A program made the translations under genes and the position numbers. From the NCBI GenBank assembly GCA_024275115.1, contig JAJRZT010000011.1:1-54515 (forward strand): DNA of 54,515 nt, read 5' to 3'. Origin of the DNA: Gammaproteobacteria bacterium (GTDB lineage Bacteria; Pseudomonadota; Gammaproteobacteria; UBA6429; Thiohalophilaceae). The notes below the pieces were generated by a model. The model ran no database searches. It was not told the origin of the DNA and saw only the letters and a program-made list of their open reading frames with translations. Of this stretch, positions 1-8,815 are shown piece by piece (within the stretch, counting starts at the first letter, position 1; each line of letters starts with the position of its first letter).

Positions 1-186
1 AGCAAGACACAGTGAAATATATTATGTCTCACTATAACATTGCGAGAGGACACAGTTATAATAACTATTTATCGCCAGTGGCGGCTGAAAATTTAATTTG
101 CTCCCATTAAAGTGTGCAGATTTACTTGACCACAACAGGTGATGGAATAAGGATAACACCCGTTATAAAAACAGAGGAGTAGTTAA
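1..186. other. Leader region, no gene seen
   Basis: No convincing gene is seen here. A strong Shine-Dalgarno GAGGAG lies just before the first ATG at 187. No clear promoter hexamers stand out. Confidence 0.4.
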
Positions 187-744
187 ATGATTGGGCAAAA
201 AAATATCGCATTTGGATTTATATATTTAGTTTTTACGGCCTCACTGGGCATTGTGATGGTCGATAAATACGAGGGTTTTGGTAAAGTCGCGCAGGAAAAA
301 CAAGTGAGTGTGGGGCGTTTGCAGGCTTTAAAAGGCAGCGACTTTGAAGAAGAGCTGGAACCGCTCAGTGCCATACAAATTGCAAAAGCCAATACTGCGG
401 GTATTTTAGGGATAAATAAGCTCAATAACACTGAGGCAGAAATTGATGCCATAAAAGGGGGGCCGCACGCGCACGGTAACCTGGAGTCGGTGCTCAATAT
501 TATTGTTGGTCTGACGCTTTGTTTTATTGCGGCGGCCGCATGGTTAAAACAACTTATTAGTTGGCTATTTATTATTGGCACGCTAATGCATTCGGGGATG
601 TTGTATCTGGGCACCGTTTTTGGTTTTAGCTGGGCATTTACCCTGCTTGATACCGGTATAGGTCCTTTTGCTATTTTAGCCGGTTTGTTACTGATGGGGG
701 TTGTGAGTATCAAAAATTTTAGCAGTAAAAAGGTGGTCGATTAA
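187..744 (+). CDS. Small membrane protein, unknown function
   Basis: 185-residue integral membrane protein that I do not recognise. There is one hydrophobic segment at the N-terminus (about 7-25), a soluble stretch (about 30-100) with a His-rich patch GGPHAHG, then three hydrophobic segments (about 103-122, 125-145 and 155-175) and a short Lys-rich tail. GAGGAG sits seven bases before the ATG, which fixes the start. The stop is two bases before the GTG of the next gene, so the two are probably co-transcribed. An antisense ORF covers the same stretch, but it has no comparable ribosome site and looks like a shadow. Function cannot be inferred. Confidence 0.75.
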   Translation: MIGQKNIAFGFIYLVFTASLGIVMVDKYEGFGKVAQEKQVSVGRLQALKGSDFEEELEPLSAIQIAKANTAGILGINKLNNTEAEIDAIKGGPHAHGNLESVLNIIVGLTLCFIAAAAWLKQLISWLFIIGTLMHSGMLYLGTVFGFSWAFTLLDTGIGPFAILAGLLLMGVVSIKNFSSKKVVD

Positions 745-746
745 CG

Positions 747-1697
747 GTGCGTATTTTTTACCCGAAGATCCAGCCATACCAGACACATCGTTTAAAGGTG
801 GACGATGTGCATGAATTGTATATCGAAGAGTCGGGTTCAGCCGATGGCATTCCTGTTGTTTTTATTCATGGTGGGCCGGGTGCGGGGTGTGCCGAATGTC
901 ATCGGCGTTTTTTTGATCCGGAAAAATACCGCATTATTTTATTCGATCAGCGCGGTGCAGGAAAATCAACGCCCTATGCCAACCTGGAAAATAATACCAC
1001 TCAGTATTTAGTTGCCGACATGGAAGCAATTAGAAAACATCTTGGTATTGAGCAGTGGGTTTTGTTTGGTGGTTCGTGGGGCTCCACTCTTGCGCTGGTT
1101 TACGCACAAACCCACCCGGAAAAAGCACTGGCAATGATTTTACGCGGTATCTTTTTATGCCGCCCGCAGGAAATTAACTGGTTTTATCAGCAAGGTGCAA
1201 GCCGAATTTTCCCCGATGCCTGGCAGGACTATTGTCAGCCTATTCCAGAAAATGAGCGTGGCAATATGGTCGCCGCCTATTACAAACGCTTAACCAGTGA
1301 CAATGAACTTACCCGTACTAAAGCTGCAAAGGCATGGTCAATCTGGGAAGGGCGTACATCCACACTCAAACCAAGCAAAGAAATGGTGAACAGTTTTGGT
1401 AACTTACATACCGCAGTAAGTCTGGCTAGAATTGAGTGCCATTATTTTATGAACGATAGTTTTTTAGAACCGAATCAAATTTTAAATAATACGGATAAGA
1501 TAAAAGACATTCCCGCTATTATTGTGCAGGGCCGTTATGACGTTGTTTGCCTAATGGAATCAGCCTGGGATTTACATCAGGCTTTGCCTGCATCCGAGCT
1601 GGATATTATTCCTGATGCCGGCCATTCAGCAATGGAGCCGGGTATTATCGATGCACTGGTTAAAGCAACCGACAAAATGCTAAGTAAAATAAAATGA
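747..1697 (+). CDS. pip: Proline iminopeptidase (alpha/beta hydrolase)
   Basis: Cytoplasmic aminopeptidase of family S33 that releases N-terminal proline from peptides. The 316-residue length is typical. The oxyanion-hole motif HGGPG is at 41-45 and the nucleophile elbow GGSWG at 108-112 has Ser110. The Asp of the triad lies in GRYDVV and the His in DAGHS near the C-terminus, so the triad is complete. The start is GTG, two bases after the upstream stop. The stop overlaps the ATG of dtd by four bases (ATGA), which implies translational coupling. Related S33 hydrolases act on other small substrates, but the HGGPG plus GGSWGS pair is characteristic of proline iminopeptidase. Confidence 0.92.
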   Translation: MRIFYPKIQPYQTHRLKVDDVHELYIEESGSADGIPVVFIHGGPGAGCAECHRRFFDPEKYRIILFDQRGAGKSTPYANLENNTTQYLVADMEAIRKHLGIEQWVLFGGSWGSTLALVYAQTHPEKALAMILRGIFLCRPQEINWFYQQGASRIFPDAWQDYCQPIPENERGNMVAAYYKRLTSDNELTRTKAAKAWSIWEGRTSTLKPSKEMVNSFGNLHTAVSLARIECHYFMNDSFLEPNQILNNTDKIKDIPAIIVQGRYDVVCLMESAWDLHQALPASELDIIPDAGHSAMEPGIIDALVKATDKMLSKIK

Positions 1698-2143
1698 TCG
1701 CGCTAATTCAGCGAGTTAAGTGTGCCAGTGTAAGTACCAGTATAAGTGTTGAAGAAAAAACGATTGCTGAGATCAAGCAAGGTTTACTAGTACTGGTGGG
1801 TGTAGAGAAGCAAGACGACAATACAAAAGCTAAACGCCTGGTTGAACGTGTTTTGAATTACCGTGTATTTGCTGATGAGGCAGACAAAATGAATTTATCG
1901 GTAAAAAATATAAACGGCGGCGTGCTTTGGGTGTCGCAATTTACTCTGGTAGCTGATACAAAAAAAGGCTGCCGGCCGGGTTTTAGCCGTGGAGCACCGC
2001 CGGAACGGGGTGAACAATTATTTAACCAGGTTTTATACAACGCAGAACAGCAATATTCAAATAATGCAGCTGGGCGGTTCGGTGCTGATATGCAGATAAG
2101 CCTTGTGAATGACGGGCCGGTTACATTCTGGTTAGAAGTTTAA
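1694..2143 (+). CDS. dtd: D-aminoacyl-tRNA deacylase
   Basis: Homodimeric editing enzyme that hydrolyses D-amino acids (and glycine on tRNA-Ala) from mischarged tRNA. The 149 residues match the family (about 145). Both signatures are visible: SQFTL around residues 80-84 and NDGPVT near the C-terminus, which is the cross-subunit Gly-cisPro site. The start overlaps the end of pip by four bases. The end overlaps by four bases the stop of the convergent small membrane-protein gene. The pip-dtd arrangement is common in gammaproteobacteria. Confidence 0.95.
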   Translation: MIALIQRVKCASVSTSISVEEKTIAEIKQGLLVLVGVEKQDDNTKAKRLVERVLNYRVFADEADKMNLSVKNINGGVLWVSQFTLVADTKKGCRPGFSRGAPPERGEQLFNQVLYNAEQQYSNNAAGRFGADMQISLVNDGPVTFWLEV

Positions 2144-2421
2144 GAACGACTCCCCCAAATTTTGGCCACAGCTCGGTCAGTTCCCAAAAAACCCACAATA
2201 AACCCCACCAGCGCAATGCCTCCAAAAATAATAATAGGCAGGAAATAACCGGCATCAGCATTGTCTGGCATTAAATAGAAAACAGCTGAGGCCAGCACGC
2301 TAAATAGTACACTGACAGTAATTAGTATTTTCCGGCTCAGTGGTTTTATGGCATATTCTTCGGTGCCGCTTTCAAAGATATTAAGTATCGGGCTAAAGAT
2401 TTTTCTTAAGATTTGATTCAT
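2140..2421 (-). CDS. Small two-TM membrane protein, unknown
   Basis: 93 residues with a basic N-terminal part, two hydrophobic segments (about 32-50 and 59-80) and a short charged tail. I do not recognise a family. It is convergent with dtd and their stop codons overlap by four bases, so no terminator separates them. It lies downstream of the hybrid kinase gene, but a palindromic repeat (2503-2585) separates them, so co-transcription is uncertain. Confidence 0.65.
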   Translation of the reverse strand: MNQILRKIFSPILNIFESGTEEYAIKPLSRKILITVSVLFSVLASAVFYLMPDNADAGYFLPIIIFGGIALVGFIVGFLGTDRAVAKIWGSRS

Positions 2422-2502
2422 AATAAATAAGTACTACGGTATTGAATTTTAGTAACCGATATTACCACAGAGAGCGATCTTTTATGGCGGTAAAACGAAA
2501 TG

Positions 2503-2585
2503 TGTAGCCTGGATGTAGCGTAGCGTAATCCGGGGAGACTTGTGCTACACATTCCCCGGATTCCATTGCATTCCATCCAGGCTAC
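2503..2585. repeat. REP-like imperfect palindrome, copy A
   Basis: The left arm begins TGTAGCCTGGATG and ends AATCCGGGGA. The right arm is its imperfect reverse complement, ending CATCCAGGCTACA. The two ends of each arm pair well and the middle of the arm differs. The same core (GTAGC-CGGATG-AATCCGGG) recurs at 25867-25946 and 26571-26602. This is a dispersed intergenic palindrome of a kind common in gammaproteobacteria, and it could act as a bidirectional terminator here. Confidence 0.8.
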
Positions 2586-2598
2586 AATATTTAATGCG

Positions 2599-4260
2599 TT
2601 AAACCAGCTCCGCGATAACATCATAAAGCTTTTGCTTATCAACCGGCTTTGTTAAAAATTCATTCATGCCAGCATTCAGGCATGCTTGTTGGTCTTCTGG
2701 TGTTGCATTTGCAGTTAATGCAATAATGGGAATTTGTTTTGTGTTACCTTCATGTTGCCGCCATTTTTTGGTGGCTTCCAGTCCGTCCATTTCAGGCATG
2801 CGCATATCCATAATTACAAGGTCGAATTTATTATTAATAAGTTGCTCTACGGCGAGCGCACCATTTTCGACATGGGTAACAGCATGCCCGGCCTCTTTTA
2901 AAAATGCGCTGATAACTTTGGCGTTAATTAAGCTGTCTTCTGCAACCAAAATAGACAAGGGTTGTTGAGTATTTTGCTTGTCTACGTTTAATGCATTGGT
3001 ATTGGCTTGTTGTAAATTTTCCTGCTGGTATTGCCAGGGAATTTCAACCCAGAATGTAGAGCCTTTGTCGAGTTCACTATGCACACCTACCTGGCCCTTC
3101 ATAAGTGAGACAAGATTCTGGACAATTGCAGTGCCTAATCCAGTGCCCACTTCTTTTAAATTATTTTTGCATTGGTAAAAAGGGTCGAAGATGTTTTTCA
3201 GGTGATGGGATTTAATGCCAATACCTGTGTCGATAATTTCAATACGAACACGGCAGATTAATTCATCTTTGTTAACCAGGCTAACATTAATGGTAATGCC
3301 GCCATTAGTGGTAAATTTAACGGCATTACTGATAAGGTTAAGTAAAACCTGTCGCAGGCGATTAGCGTCACCAACAAAAATAACCGGTAACTTTTTGTCG
3401 TAATGGGTTTCGAGCGTTAGGCCTTTGTTGCGTGTAATGGGGGTAAACATATCGTTTACCCCTTTTATTACTTTAGGTAAATTAAACGGTTCGTTATCCA
3501 TTACAAATTTACCGGCTTCAATTTTTGACAGGTCTAAAATATCGTTAATTAATGAATGCAGTGCGGTCGCGGATTCGTCCAGTGAGTCCACATAATCCTT
3601 TTGCTGTTCAGTGAGCTTTGTGCTGTGGAGTAAATTAGTCATGCCAATAATGCCGCTCATCGGCGTGCGAATTTCATGACTCATGGTTGCAAGGAATTTA
3701 CTTTTAGCACTATTGGCGGTATCGGCCATTTCGCGTGCTTCCTGCAAGTTTTTAAGCATACGATTAAGGTAAAGCGGCATAATAATAAGAAAAATACTAT
3801 AAACCAGCGAAGTGGACGTGTCGCTTTGCCAGTAGCCTTTACTTATTAATAGCCATTGGTAGCCGATAAAGCCAGCAATAACCGCAGCTAATAGCAACCC
3901 ACGGCCATAACGTATACCATAGCCGATAAATATCCACGGGTAGAGTAAATAAAACGCACCGAATGCGCTGGTGCTGGTTAAAACCATAGAATAAGTCACC
4001 GAGCCAAGGTCAATCGGCACCATTAAATAACGTCTTAGCACCACATCAGGGTAAAGAATAACGCTAATGGCATTGGCGATGGTAATAAAAAGAAAGCCGC
4101 CTAAAAAAATAATAAAATCAATGGGGGGTGCGCTAAAATAGCCGTACTGAATCCCCAGGCCAATATAGGTGCTGGCAAACAGCCAAATACCTAAGCGGAC
4201 AATGGTTTGGGCAATTTCCGGATTATGGTTAAGGCGTTGGCGAATTTTTTTGATATTCAT
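2599..4260 (-). CDS. RpfC-like hybrid sensor histidine kinase
   Basis: 553-residue membrane signalling kinase. Residues 20-165 are hydrophobic, with about five membrane segments and no large periplasmic domain. A short linker leads to the HisKA domain with the phospho-acceptor in SHEIRTP (His195). HATPase_c follows, with N-box NLISNAVKF, G1 DTGIGI, F-box DPFYQ and G2 GTGLGTAI. A C-terminal receiver has its phospho-acceptor in MDMRMPEMDG and the conserved Lys in LTKPVD. The membrane layout and GTGLGT-type G2 box resemble RpfC, the diffusible-signal-factor sensor, but the HPt domain of RpfC is missing, so a separate phosphotransfer protein would be needed. No rpfF or rpfG is in the window, and the signal is unknown. 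Confidence 0.88.
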   Translation of the reverse strand: MNIKKIRQRLNHNPEIAQTIVRLGIWLFASTYIGLGIQYGYFSAPPIDFIIFLGGFLFITIANAISVILYPDVVLRRYLMVPIDLGSVTYSMVLTSTSAFGAFYLLYPWIFIGYGIRYGRGLLLAAVIAGFIGYQWLLISKGYWQSDTSTSLVYSIFLIIMPLYLNRMLKNLQEAREMADTANSAKSKFLATMSHEIRTPMSGIIGMTNLLHSTKLTEQQKDYVDSLDESATALHSLINDILDLSKIEAGKFVMDNEPFNLPKVIKGVNDMFTPITRNKGLTLETHYDKKLPVIFVGDANRLRQVLLNLISNAVKFTTNGGITINVSLVNKDELICRVRIEIIDTGIGIKSHHLKNIFDPFYQCKNNLKEVGTGLGTAIVQNLVSLMKGQVGVHSELDKGSTFWVEIPWQYQQENLQQANTNALNVDKQNTQQPLSILVAEDSLINAKVISAFLKEAGHAVTHVENGALAVEQLINNKFDLVIMDMRMPEMDGLEATKKWRQHEGNTKQIPIIALTANATPEDQQACLNAGMNEFLTKPVDKQKLYDVIAELV

Positions 4261-4302
4261 ACCTTACTAATATAATGCAGGAATAGGTTTAATAAAACAC
4301 TT

Positions 4303-4710
4303 ATGAGTAAGCAATCTAAAATTAAAATTGAAATAACCGCAGAAAATAAGTGCAGTTTTTGTACAGGCACCAGGTGCTGTGTGTATATAACACAGCAAAT
4401 GGACACCCCCAGAACCAAAGACGACTTTGACCACCTGCTTTGGCAAATGGCACACAAAAACATTCAGGTATACAAAGATGAAGGCGAATGGTTCTTGTTA
4501 GTAAACAACGAATGCCAGTTTTTAGGCAAAAAAGGTGAGTGCGGTATTTACGATACGCGGCCACAACTTTGCCGCGATTATTCAAATGATTATTGTGAAT
4601 TTGATGAGCCAGCCGAAAAAGGTTTTCAGTTTTATTTTAAAACCTATAACGAGTTGGACACGTATTGCCGTAAGCGGTTTAAGAAATGGGATGATCGGTT
4701 TACGTGTTGA
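4303..4710 (+). CDS. YkgJ-family cysteine cluster protein
   Basis: 135-residue member of the YkgJ/CxxCxxCC family, predicted to bind Zn or an Fe-S cluster. The metal site is formed by CSFCTGTRCC near the N-terminus and by C-(8)-C-(11)-C spacing through CQFLGKKGECGIYDTRPQLC. A further Cys lies in the C-terminal YCRKRF. It is divergent from the kinase gene, with 42 bases between the starts. The family has no firm function; members are soluble. Confidence 0.88.
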   Translation: MSKQSKIKIEITAENKCSFCTGTRCCVYITQQMDTPRTKDDFDHLLWQMAHKNIQVYKDEGEWFLLVNNECQFLGKKGECGIYDTRPQLCRDYSNDYCEFDEPAEKGFQFYFKTYNELDTYCRKRFKKWDDRFTC

Positions 4711-4716
4711 TTGTGG

Positions 4717-5376
4717 TTAAACAATTTTTGGCATAATGTCTTGAAAGCTATGTATCGCCTTAAATTCATCCACCTCTTTAATAGCTTGTTGTGTATCGGG
4801 TTTGTAAATGGCGAGTAAATGCTTAATGCCATACTGCTGGGCTGAACGCAGCACTGACAAGCTATCGTCAATAAATAAGGTCGACTCATTTTCGTAAGGG
4901 ATCTGCTGTTTTAATTTATCCCAAAATATCTGTTGTTCTTTTGGCATACCAAAGTCATGGGCGCAAACAATATGGTCGAAATAATCATGCAGTTGTGTTT
5001 TTTCGAGTTTTAACGCAAGGCTTTTCTGGTGTGCATTGGTAACCAGTGCGGTTTCAATGTTATTTTGTTTTAAAGCGGTTAAAAACTCACGAACAAAAGG
5101 GTGTACCGCAATTAAATGCGCCACTTCTATCTTTAGTTGTACAATATCCAGCTCCAGCCGTTCGGTCCAGTAATCGATACAGTACCAGTCGATAGTGCCT
5201 TCAACCTCTTTATAAATAGGCATTAAGGTATCGTAGGCTTTATCAAAGCTTATATTATTCTTTTCGCCATAACGAACAGGAACATGGTGTTGCCAGAAAT
5301 GATTGTCAAAATTCAAGTCCAGCAAGGTGCCGTCCATATCCAGCAGTACAGTTTTAATGTTTTCCCAGTTAATCAT
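4717..5376 (-). CDS. yrfG: GMP/IMP nucleotidase, HAD superfamily
   Basis: 219-residue HAD phosphatase resembling E. coli YrfG, which dephosphorylates purine nucleotides. Motif I DMDGTLLD is at residues 13-20, motif II contains LVTNA, motif III uses a Lys in the PKEQQIFW stretch, and motif IV is LFIDDS. The N-terminal pattern after motif I (LNFDNHFWQHHVP) is diagnostic for this branch. The gene is convergent with the YkgJ-type gene, with six bases between the stops. Confidence 0.88.
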   Translation of the reverse strand: MINWENIKTVLLDMDGTLLDLNFDNHFWQHHVPVRYGEKNNISFDKAYDTLMPIYKEVEGTIDWYCIDYWTERLELDIVQLKIEVAHLIAVHPFVREFLTALKQNNIETALVTNAHQKSLALKLEKTQLHDYFDHIVCAHDFGMPKEQQIFWDKLKQQIPYENESTLFIDDSLSVLRSAQQYGIKHLLAIYKPDTQQAIKEVDEFKAIHSFQDIMPKIV

Positions 5377-5462
5377 AGTGTTATTTCAAATGTAGTCGTG
5401 AATTTCAGGCAGTTTAAGCTAAACTTATTAAAAGCCATTATTATGCAATGGAAACATTAACG

Positions 5463-6158
5463 ATGCACTTGTTAAAAATAATTTTATCCACTGCTGCTCT
5501 CTTGCTGGCACTTGCTTTTAGCCCCTTTATTTTTGCCAGCAGTTTAACAGAAGAAGAAATGGAACGCTGGCTTAACAGCGACGATCTTGAGCCACCTAAT
5601 TATCAGAAGGTTGAAGTGAATGAAGGGGTTTTATTTTTTCTCACAGAAAAACCTTTAAAGTCCGTTCATCACCACCACAATTCATTTACCCTTTACAAAA
5701 CGAGCTTAAAAGATGGCTGGATTAAGCTGCAACAGTGCCATAGCAATATGGACCGTGTTCCAAGGGTGCAGGTGGTGTTTAATAAAGAACGCATACGCGA
5801 CATCAAGGTCGTAAAGTCAGACGCAATCGAAAAAGCCTGGGTAGAAAAGAACACCGTGCAACTGGAAAATGTAAAAGACAATGCACGGCTTTGTATCGAA
5901 GCATGGTCCAGAGCGTTGTTTAAAAATAAGGATGGCAGTTATCGCTTAACCAATGGCCCGTTTATGCGCAAATTTCTGGACGGGTATTTTCCTATCCATG
6001 TCACCATCGATGTCGATTTTACAGCAACAACGCTGAAACTGGTGTCGGTTGAGCCCGCTGCGCAGGGTGGTTTTAAAGTGAGCCAAACGGCTAAAACAGT
6101 CAGCATAGACACCTTATTTGAAGGGCGCTTAAAAACAAAACTAACTTTTGCTAATTAA
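5463..6158 (+). CDS. Secreted protein of unknown function
   Basis: About 231 residues. I chose the ATG at 5463, which puts the basic residue and a clean signal peptide (LLLALAFSPFIFASS) at the N-terminus. A GGA sits about ten bases upstream. An ATG at 5448 would add five residues. The mature part is soluble and probably periplasmic, contains a HHHH run near residue 70 that might bind metal, and has two Cys that could pair. I do not recognise the family. It is divergent from yrfG and not clearly in an operon. Confidence 0.7.
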   Translation: MHLLKIILSTAALLLALAFSPFIFASSLTEEEMERWLNSDDLEPPNYQKVEVNEGVLFFLTEKPLKSVHHHHNSFTLYKTSLKDGWIKLQQCHSNMDRVPRVQVVFNKERIRDIKVVKSDAIEKAWVEKNTVQLENVKDNARLCIEAWSRALFKNKDGSYRLTNGPFMRKFLDGYFPIHVTIDVDFTATTLKLVSVEPAAQGGFKVSQTAKTVSIDTLFEGRLKTKLTFAN

Positions 6159-6292
6159 CCGCAATACAGGCTAAACAGGTGCCGCGTGAAACAAAAGTAG
6201 CTGTGGCAATCGGGTTTAGTAGTGGAAATAACCGGGGCCAGCCTGAATAACACTGGCGAAACACACTCTAAACTGTCAAAATCGCGCTTCTT

Positions 6293-7111
6293 ATGGATAA
6301 TACTTTGCAATCATATCTGGAAGCAGTACGAAACCTTGCCTGTATGGCGGGTGAAAAAATTCTTGAAGTCTACCAAACCGAATTTAATGTCGAAACGAAA
6401 GCCGACCAAACACCGGTTACGCAAGCCGATTTAGCCGCAAATAAAATCATCCTTGCCGGTTTAAAGGCATTAACGCCAGATATTCCGGTGCTTTCAGAAG
6501 AAGATAGTCCCCCTGTTTTTTCCGAGCGCTCTAAATGGCAGCGCTACTGGCTGATAGACCCTTTAGATGGCACCCGTGAGTTTATTCAAAAAAATGGCGA
6601 ATTCACGGTTAATATTGCACTCATCGAAAACCAGCAACCGGTATTGGGCGTTGTGTATGCGCCGGTTCTGCAGGTAATGTATTACGCACTTAAGGGTGAG
6701 GGCAGTTATAAAACCTCGGCGCACAACAGCGCAGAGAAAATCCACGTTGCCAAACATTGCGCCAGGCCAGTGCGTGTTGCGGGCAGCCAGTCATTTACTA
6801 ATAATGAATTTATCGCCTTTGTGCGTAACCTGCCAGAGTGCACGGTTATCAATCTGGGCAGCGCCTTAAAGTCCTGCCTGGTTGCCGAAGGCGGTGCCGA
6901 TGTTTACCCGCGCTTTGGCCTAACCTCAGAATGGGACACGGCAGCAACGCAATGTATTCTGGAAGAAGCTGGCGGTTATCTGGTGGACTTAAACCTGCAA
7001 CCGCTGCGTTATAACACCAAAGACAGCCTGTTAAACCCGCACTTTCTTGCCTACGGCGACAATCAAATGGAATGGGCTGCGTATTATGAAGCCGAGCCGG
7101 TTAGCCCCTAG
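6293..7111 (+). CDS. cysQ: 3'(2'),5'-bisphosphate nucleotidase
   Basis: 272-residue Mg-dependent, Li-sensitive phosphatase of the inositol monophosphatase superfamily. It converts PAP, the by-product of sulfate assimilation, to AMP. Motif A DPLDGTREF is around residues 91-99, upstream Glu residues are in LSEED (72-76), and motif B WDTAA is around 211-215 followed by an EEAGG segment. The FIQKNGEF stretch after motif A is typical of CysQ rather than SuhB. The 3' end overlaps by four bases the stop of the convergent 70-residue ORF. Confidence 0.95.
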   Translation: MDNTLQSYLEAVRNLACMAGEKILEVYQTEFNVETKADQTPVTQADLAANKIILAGLKALTPDIPVLSEEDSPPVFSERSKWQRYWLIDPLDGTREFIQKNGEFTVNIALIENQQPVLGVVYAPVLQVMYYALKGEGSYKTSAHNSAEKIHVAKHCARPVRVAGSQSFTNNEFIAFVRNLPECTVINLGSALKSCLVAEGGADVYPRFGLTSEWDTAATQCILEEAGGYLVDLNLQPLRYNTKDSLLNPHFLAYGDNQMEWAAYYEAEPVSP

Positions 7112-7320
7112 TCCTCGCTACAATCTTTATTATCGTAAACCGCCATAATGGCCTTTAGTTCTCGCAATATTTCCTGCTGCTGTGTTTTGTTAATGCCTTG
7201 AAGTAATTTGAGGGGCGGGTTAGGCGTGGCTTGCTCTAGCGCTTCAATGTGTTGTCGTACAATGCCGCAACCCTGCTGGCATATTTGCTCAATGTAATCA
7301 TGGGTTTTGGTGATAGGCAT
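7108..7320 (-). CDS. Small hypothetical protein
   Basis: 70 residues, predicted largely helical, with two Cys in the N-terminal segment (CQQGC) and a charged C-terminus. It contains no membrane segment. I see no strong ribosome-binding site, so the start is not secure. It is convergent with cysQ, overlapping by four bases. Codon use looks like that of its neighbours. I do not recognise it. Confidence 0.5.
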   Translation of the reverse strand: MPITKTHDYIEQICQQGCGIVRQHIEALEQATPNPPLKLLQGINKTQQQEILRELKAIMAVYDNKDCSED

Positions 7321-7482
7321 AGTTAATAAACGTGCTATTTTAAAATGTGCATATAAATCAGTATTTTACGTGAAAAACGTACCCCGAAAGTGCGCAAATA
7401 CTAAATGTTTTTGTGTGGGCAATCAACCCTGGCCTTGCCGCTACTCATGCGCGGGCTTTATACAAGCTCATTTGTATTGAAA

Positions 7483-7496
7483 ATGGGTTAACCCAT
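7483..7496. promoter_or_regulatory. Palindrome ATGGGTTAACCCAT, copy 1
   Basis: Perfect 14-bp palindrome about 110 bases upstream of the PEP-CTERM gene. The same motif recurs at 29011-29023 (13 of 14 bases) and at 29098-29111 (14 of 14). Symmetry and recurrence only in gene-poor stretches suggest a binding site for a dimeric regulator. The regulator is unknown. Confidence 0.4.
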
Positions 7497-7603
7497 CTGG
7501 GGTTTTATGGTGAAATATTAACCCGTTTAGGTGACAGACGATTTGGCCTATATCGTATAAACTTTAATCAAAATATAATGAATTATTCAATTTAGGCAGA
7601 CAA

Positions 7604-8269
7604 ATGAAAATTTTAGCAGTTGTTCTTTTTTTAGCAAGTTTCGCGTCAACTGCGCAAGCAGCCGTTCTTGAGGAGTATGCAACCGACACGGCAACCCCCA
7701 CAACACTCGGTGGGTATGATGTGACCGATTTTGCTTTTACTGGCATAACAACCGGAACCACCACAAGTATCTTATCACCCCTTGGCGGTTCTCTGAGCTT
7801 TTTGGACCGAAGTGGCAATGCAACAAATATGGTGCGTTCTACCGCGAACAATACAAGCTGGTGGAATAATGGCGAAGCAGTGGATTATGATGTTTTTCTA
7901 ACAGGCCTGAGTTTAGTGACTATTATGCTGCCAGAAAATACCCGTGCATTTTCATTTAATGTCGGCGCCGATCTTAGCAGCACACAAACGAATGCATGGT
8001 TAACAGCAGCAGAATCCACAGGTTCTGGCGTTAGCAAAAGCTGGTTTAATGTTAACCGTAATAACACCCCTGGTTTTGGCATCTATGCAGACAACAGCAA
8101 TGGCGGTTGTTCAGCGCTAACATCCGTCACTATCGACCCGGTTTTTTGGGGTTTTGGGAACTTCTCAATTAACCAGGGCAGTTGCGCCAGCGTTCCAGAA
8201 AGTTCATCTCTTTACTTACTAGCCATTGGCCTGTTCGGTTTGCTTTTTGTAGCAAGACGAAAAGCTTAA
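7604..8269 (+). CDS. PEP-CTERM sorting-domain protein
   Basis: 221-residue exported protein. A signal peptide (residues 1-19, ending AQA) is followed by a low-Cys, Ser/Thr/Asn-rich beta-type domain of unknown fold. The C-terminal tail has VPESSSLYLLAIG, a transmembrane stretch and the basic end ARRKA. This tripartite tail is the exosortase/PEP-CTERM signal: the protein is cleaved and delivered to the cell surface or exopolysaccharide. The motif reads VPES rather than VPEP, a known variant. No exosortase gene is in the window. The gene is monocistronic, ending in the terminator at 8293. Confidence 0.88.
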   Translation: MKILAVVLFLASFASTAQAAVLEEYATDTATPTTLGGYDVTDFAFTGITTGTTTSILSPLGGSLSFLDRSGNATNMVRSTANNTSWWNNGEAVDYDVFLTGLSLVTIMLPENTRAFSFNVGADLSSTQTNAWLTAAESTGSGVSKSWFNVNRNNTPGFGIYADNSNGGCSALTSVTIDPVFWGFGNFSINQGSCASVPESSSLYLLAIGLFGLLFVARRKA

Positions 8270-8292
8270 GTAAAAGCAGTAACGCCTAAAGT

Positions 8293-8318
8293 CCCCGCTT
8301 TCGAGCGGGGTTTTTTTT
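8293..8318 (+). terminator. Rho-independent terminator with UUCG loop
   Basis: Perfect 7-bp stem CCCCGCT/AGCGGGG with a TTCG tetraloop followed by eight T. It lies 24 bases after the PEP-CTERM stop and cleanly separates that gene from the defence operon. Confidence 0.93.
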
Positions 8319-8526
8319 GCATGGAATAAAGTTTTAGCTTGTATTATGCGCCTGGAAATCTTGGCTTAGGTCGACAAAAGACAAACTAACTAGCGAATCG
8401 TTAGTAAAATTGAACATATTCTTATGGTGTAACCGTGTTCGTAGTTGAGAAAGAACAAAATGTTAATAATTTTATATATTATTGATTTATAAAGAATAAT
8501 ATATGACCACTATATACCTATAAAGA
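8319..8526. other. AT-rich intergenic stretch before the ssp operon
   Basis: AT-rich sequence with no gene that I can support. It forms the left edge of the accessory region. I looked here for another copy of the tRNA-Phe 3' end that would mark an attachment site and found none. Confidence 0.5.
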
Positions 8527-8605
<79 letters not shown>

Positions 8606-8620
8606 TAGAGAGTGATAGCG

Positions 8621-8815
8621 ATGGCAAAGGGTAGTAGTGGACGAATCGTTATAGAGGTCGATCCAAAACTTAAACATGAATTATACGATGCCCTAGGTAA
8701 AGAAGATTTAACACTCAAAGAATGGTTCTTAGCTAATACAGATGATTTTCTTAAAGATCGGTCTCAGTTAAGCCTGTTACCGGTAGACGATAAACTTACA
8801 AGGAAGGTGAGTTAA
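8621..8815 (+). CDS. Small RHH-like protein, first gene of ssp operon
   Basis: 64 residues from the ATG at 8621. GAGAG (8608-8612) lies eight bases upstream of this ATG and overlaps the alternative GTG at 8612, which I therefore reject. The pattern is one strand (GRIVIEVDP) and two helices (KLKHELYDALGK and LKEWFLANTDDFL), as in ribbon-helix-helix DNA-binding proteins of the CopG/Arc type. The stop codon abuts the ATG of sspB, with a strong AGGAAGGTGA ribosome site inside this gene's 3' end. It may be an operon autoregulator or a small accessory subunit. The fold assignment is by eye only. Confidence 0.72.
   Translation: MAKGSSGRIVIEVDPKLKHELYDALGKEDLTLKEWFLANTDDFLKDRSQLSLLPVDDKLTRKVS

Noticed and set aside
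183-713. 176-residue minus-strand ORF
   Set aside because: Lies opposite the first membrane-protein gene, which has a strong GAGGAG; Ser/Pro-rich content is typical of an antisense shadow.
2418-2642. 74-residue minus-strand ORF
   Set aside because: Made mostly of the REP-like palindrome and overlaps the kinase gene's 3' end in another frame.
7413-7595. 60-residue ORF upstream of the PEP-CTERM gene
   Set aside because: No ribosome site, overlaps the palindrome and the promoter region, and has no recognisable domain.
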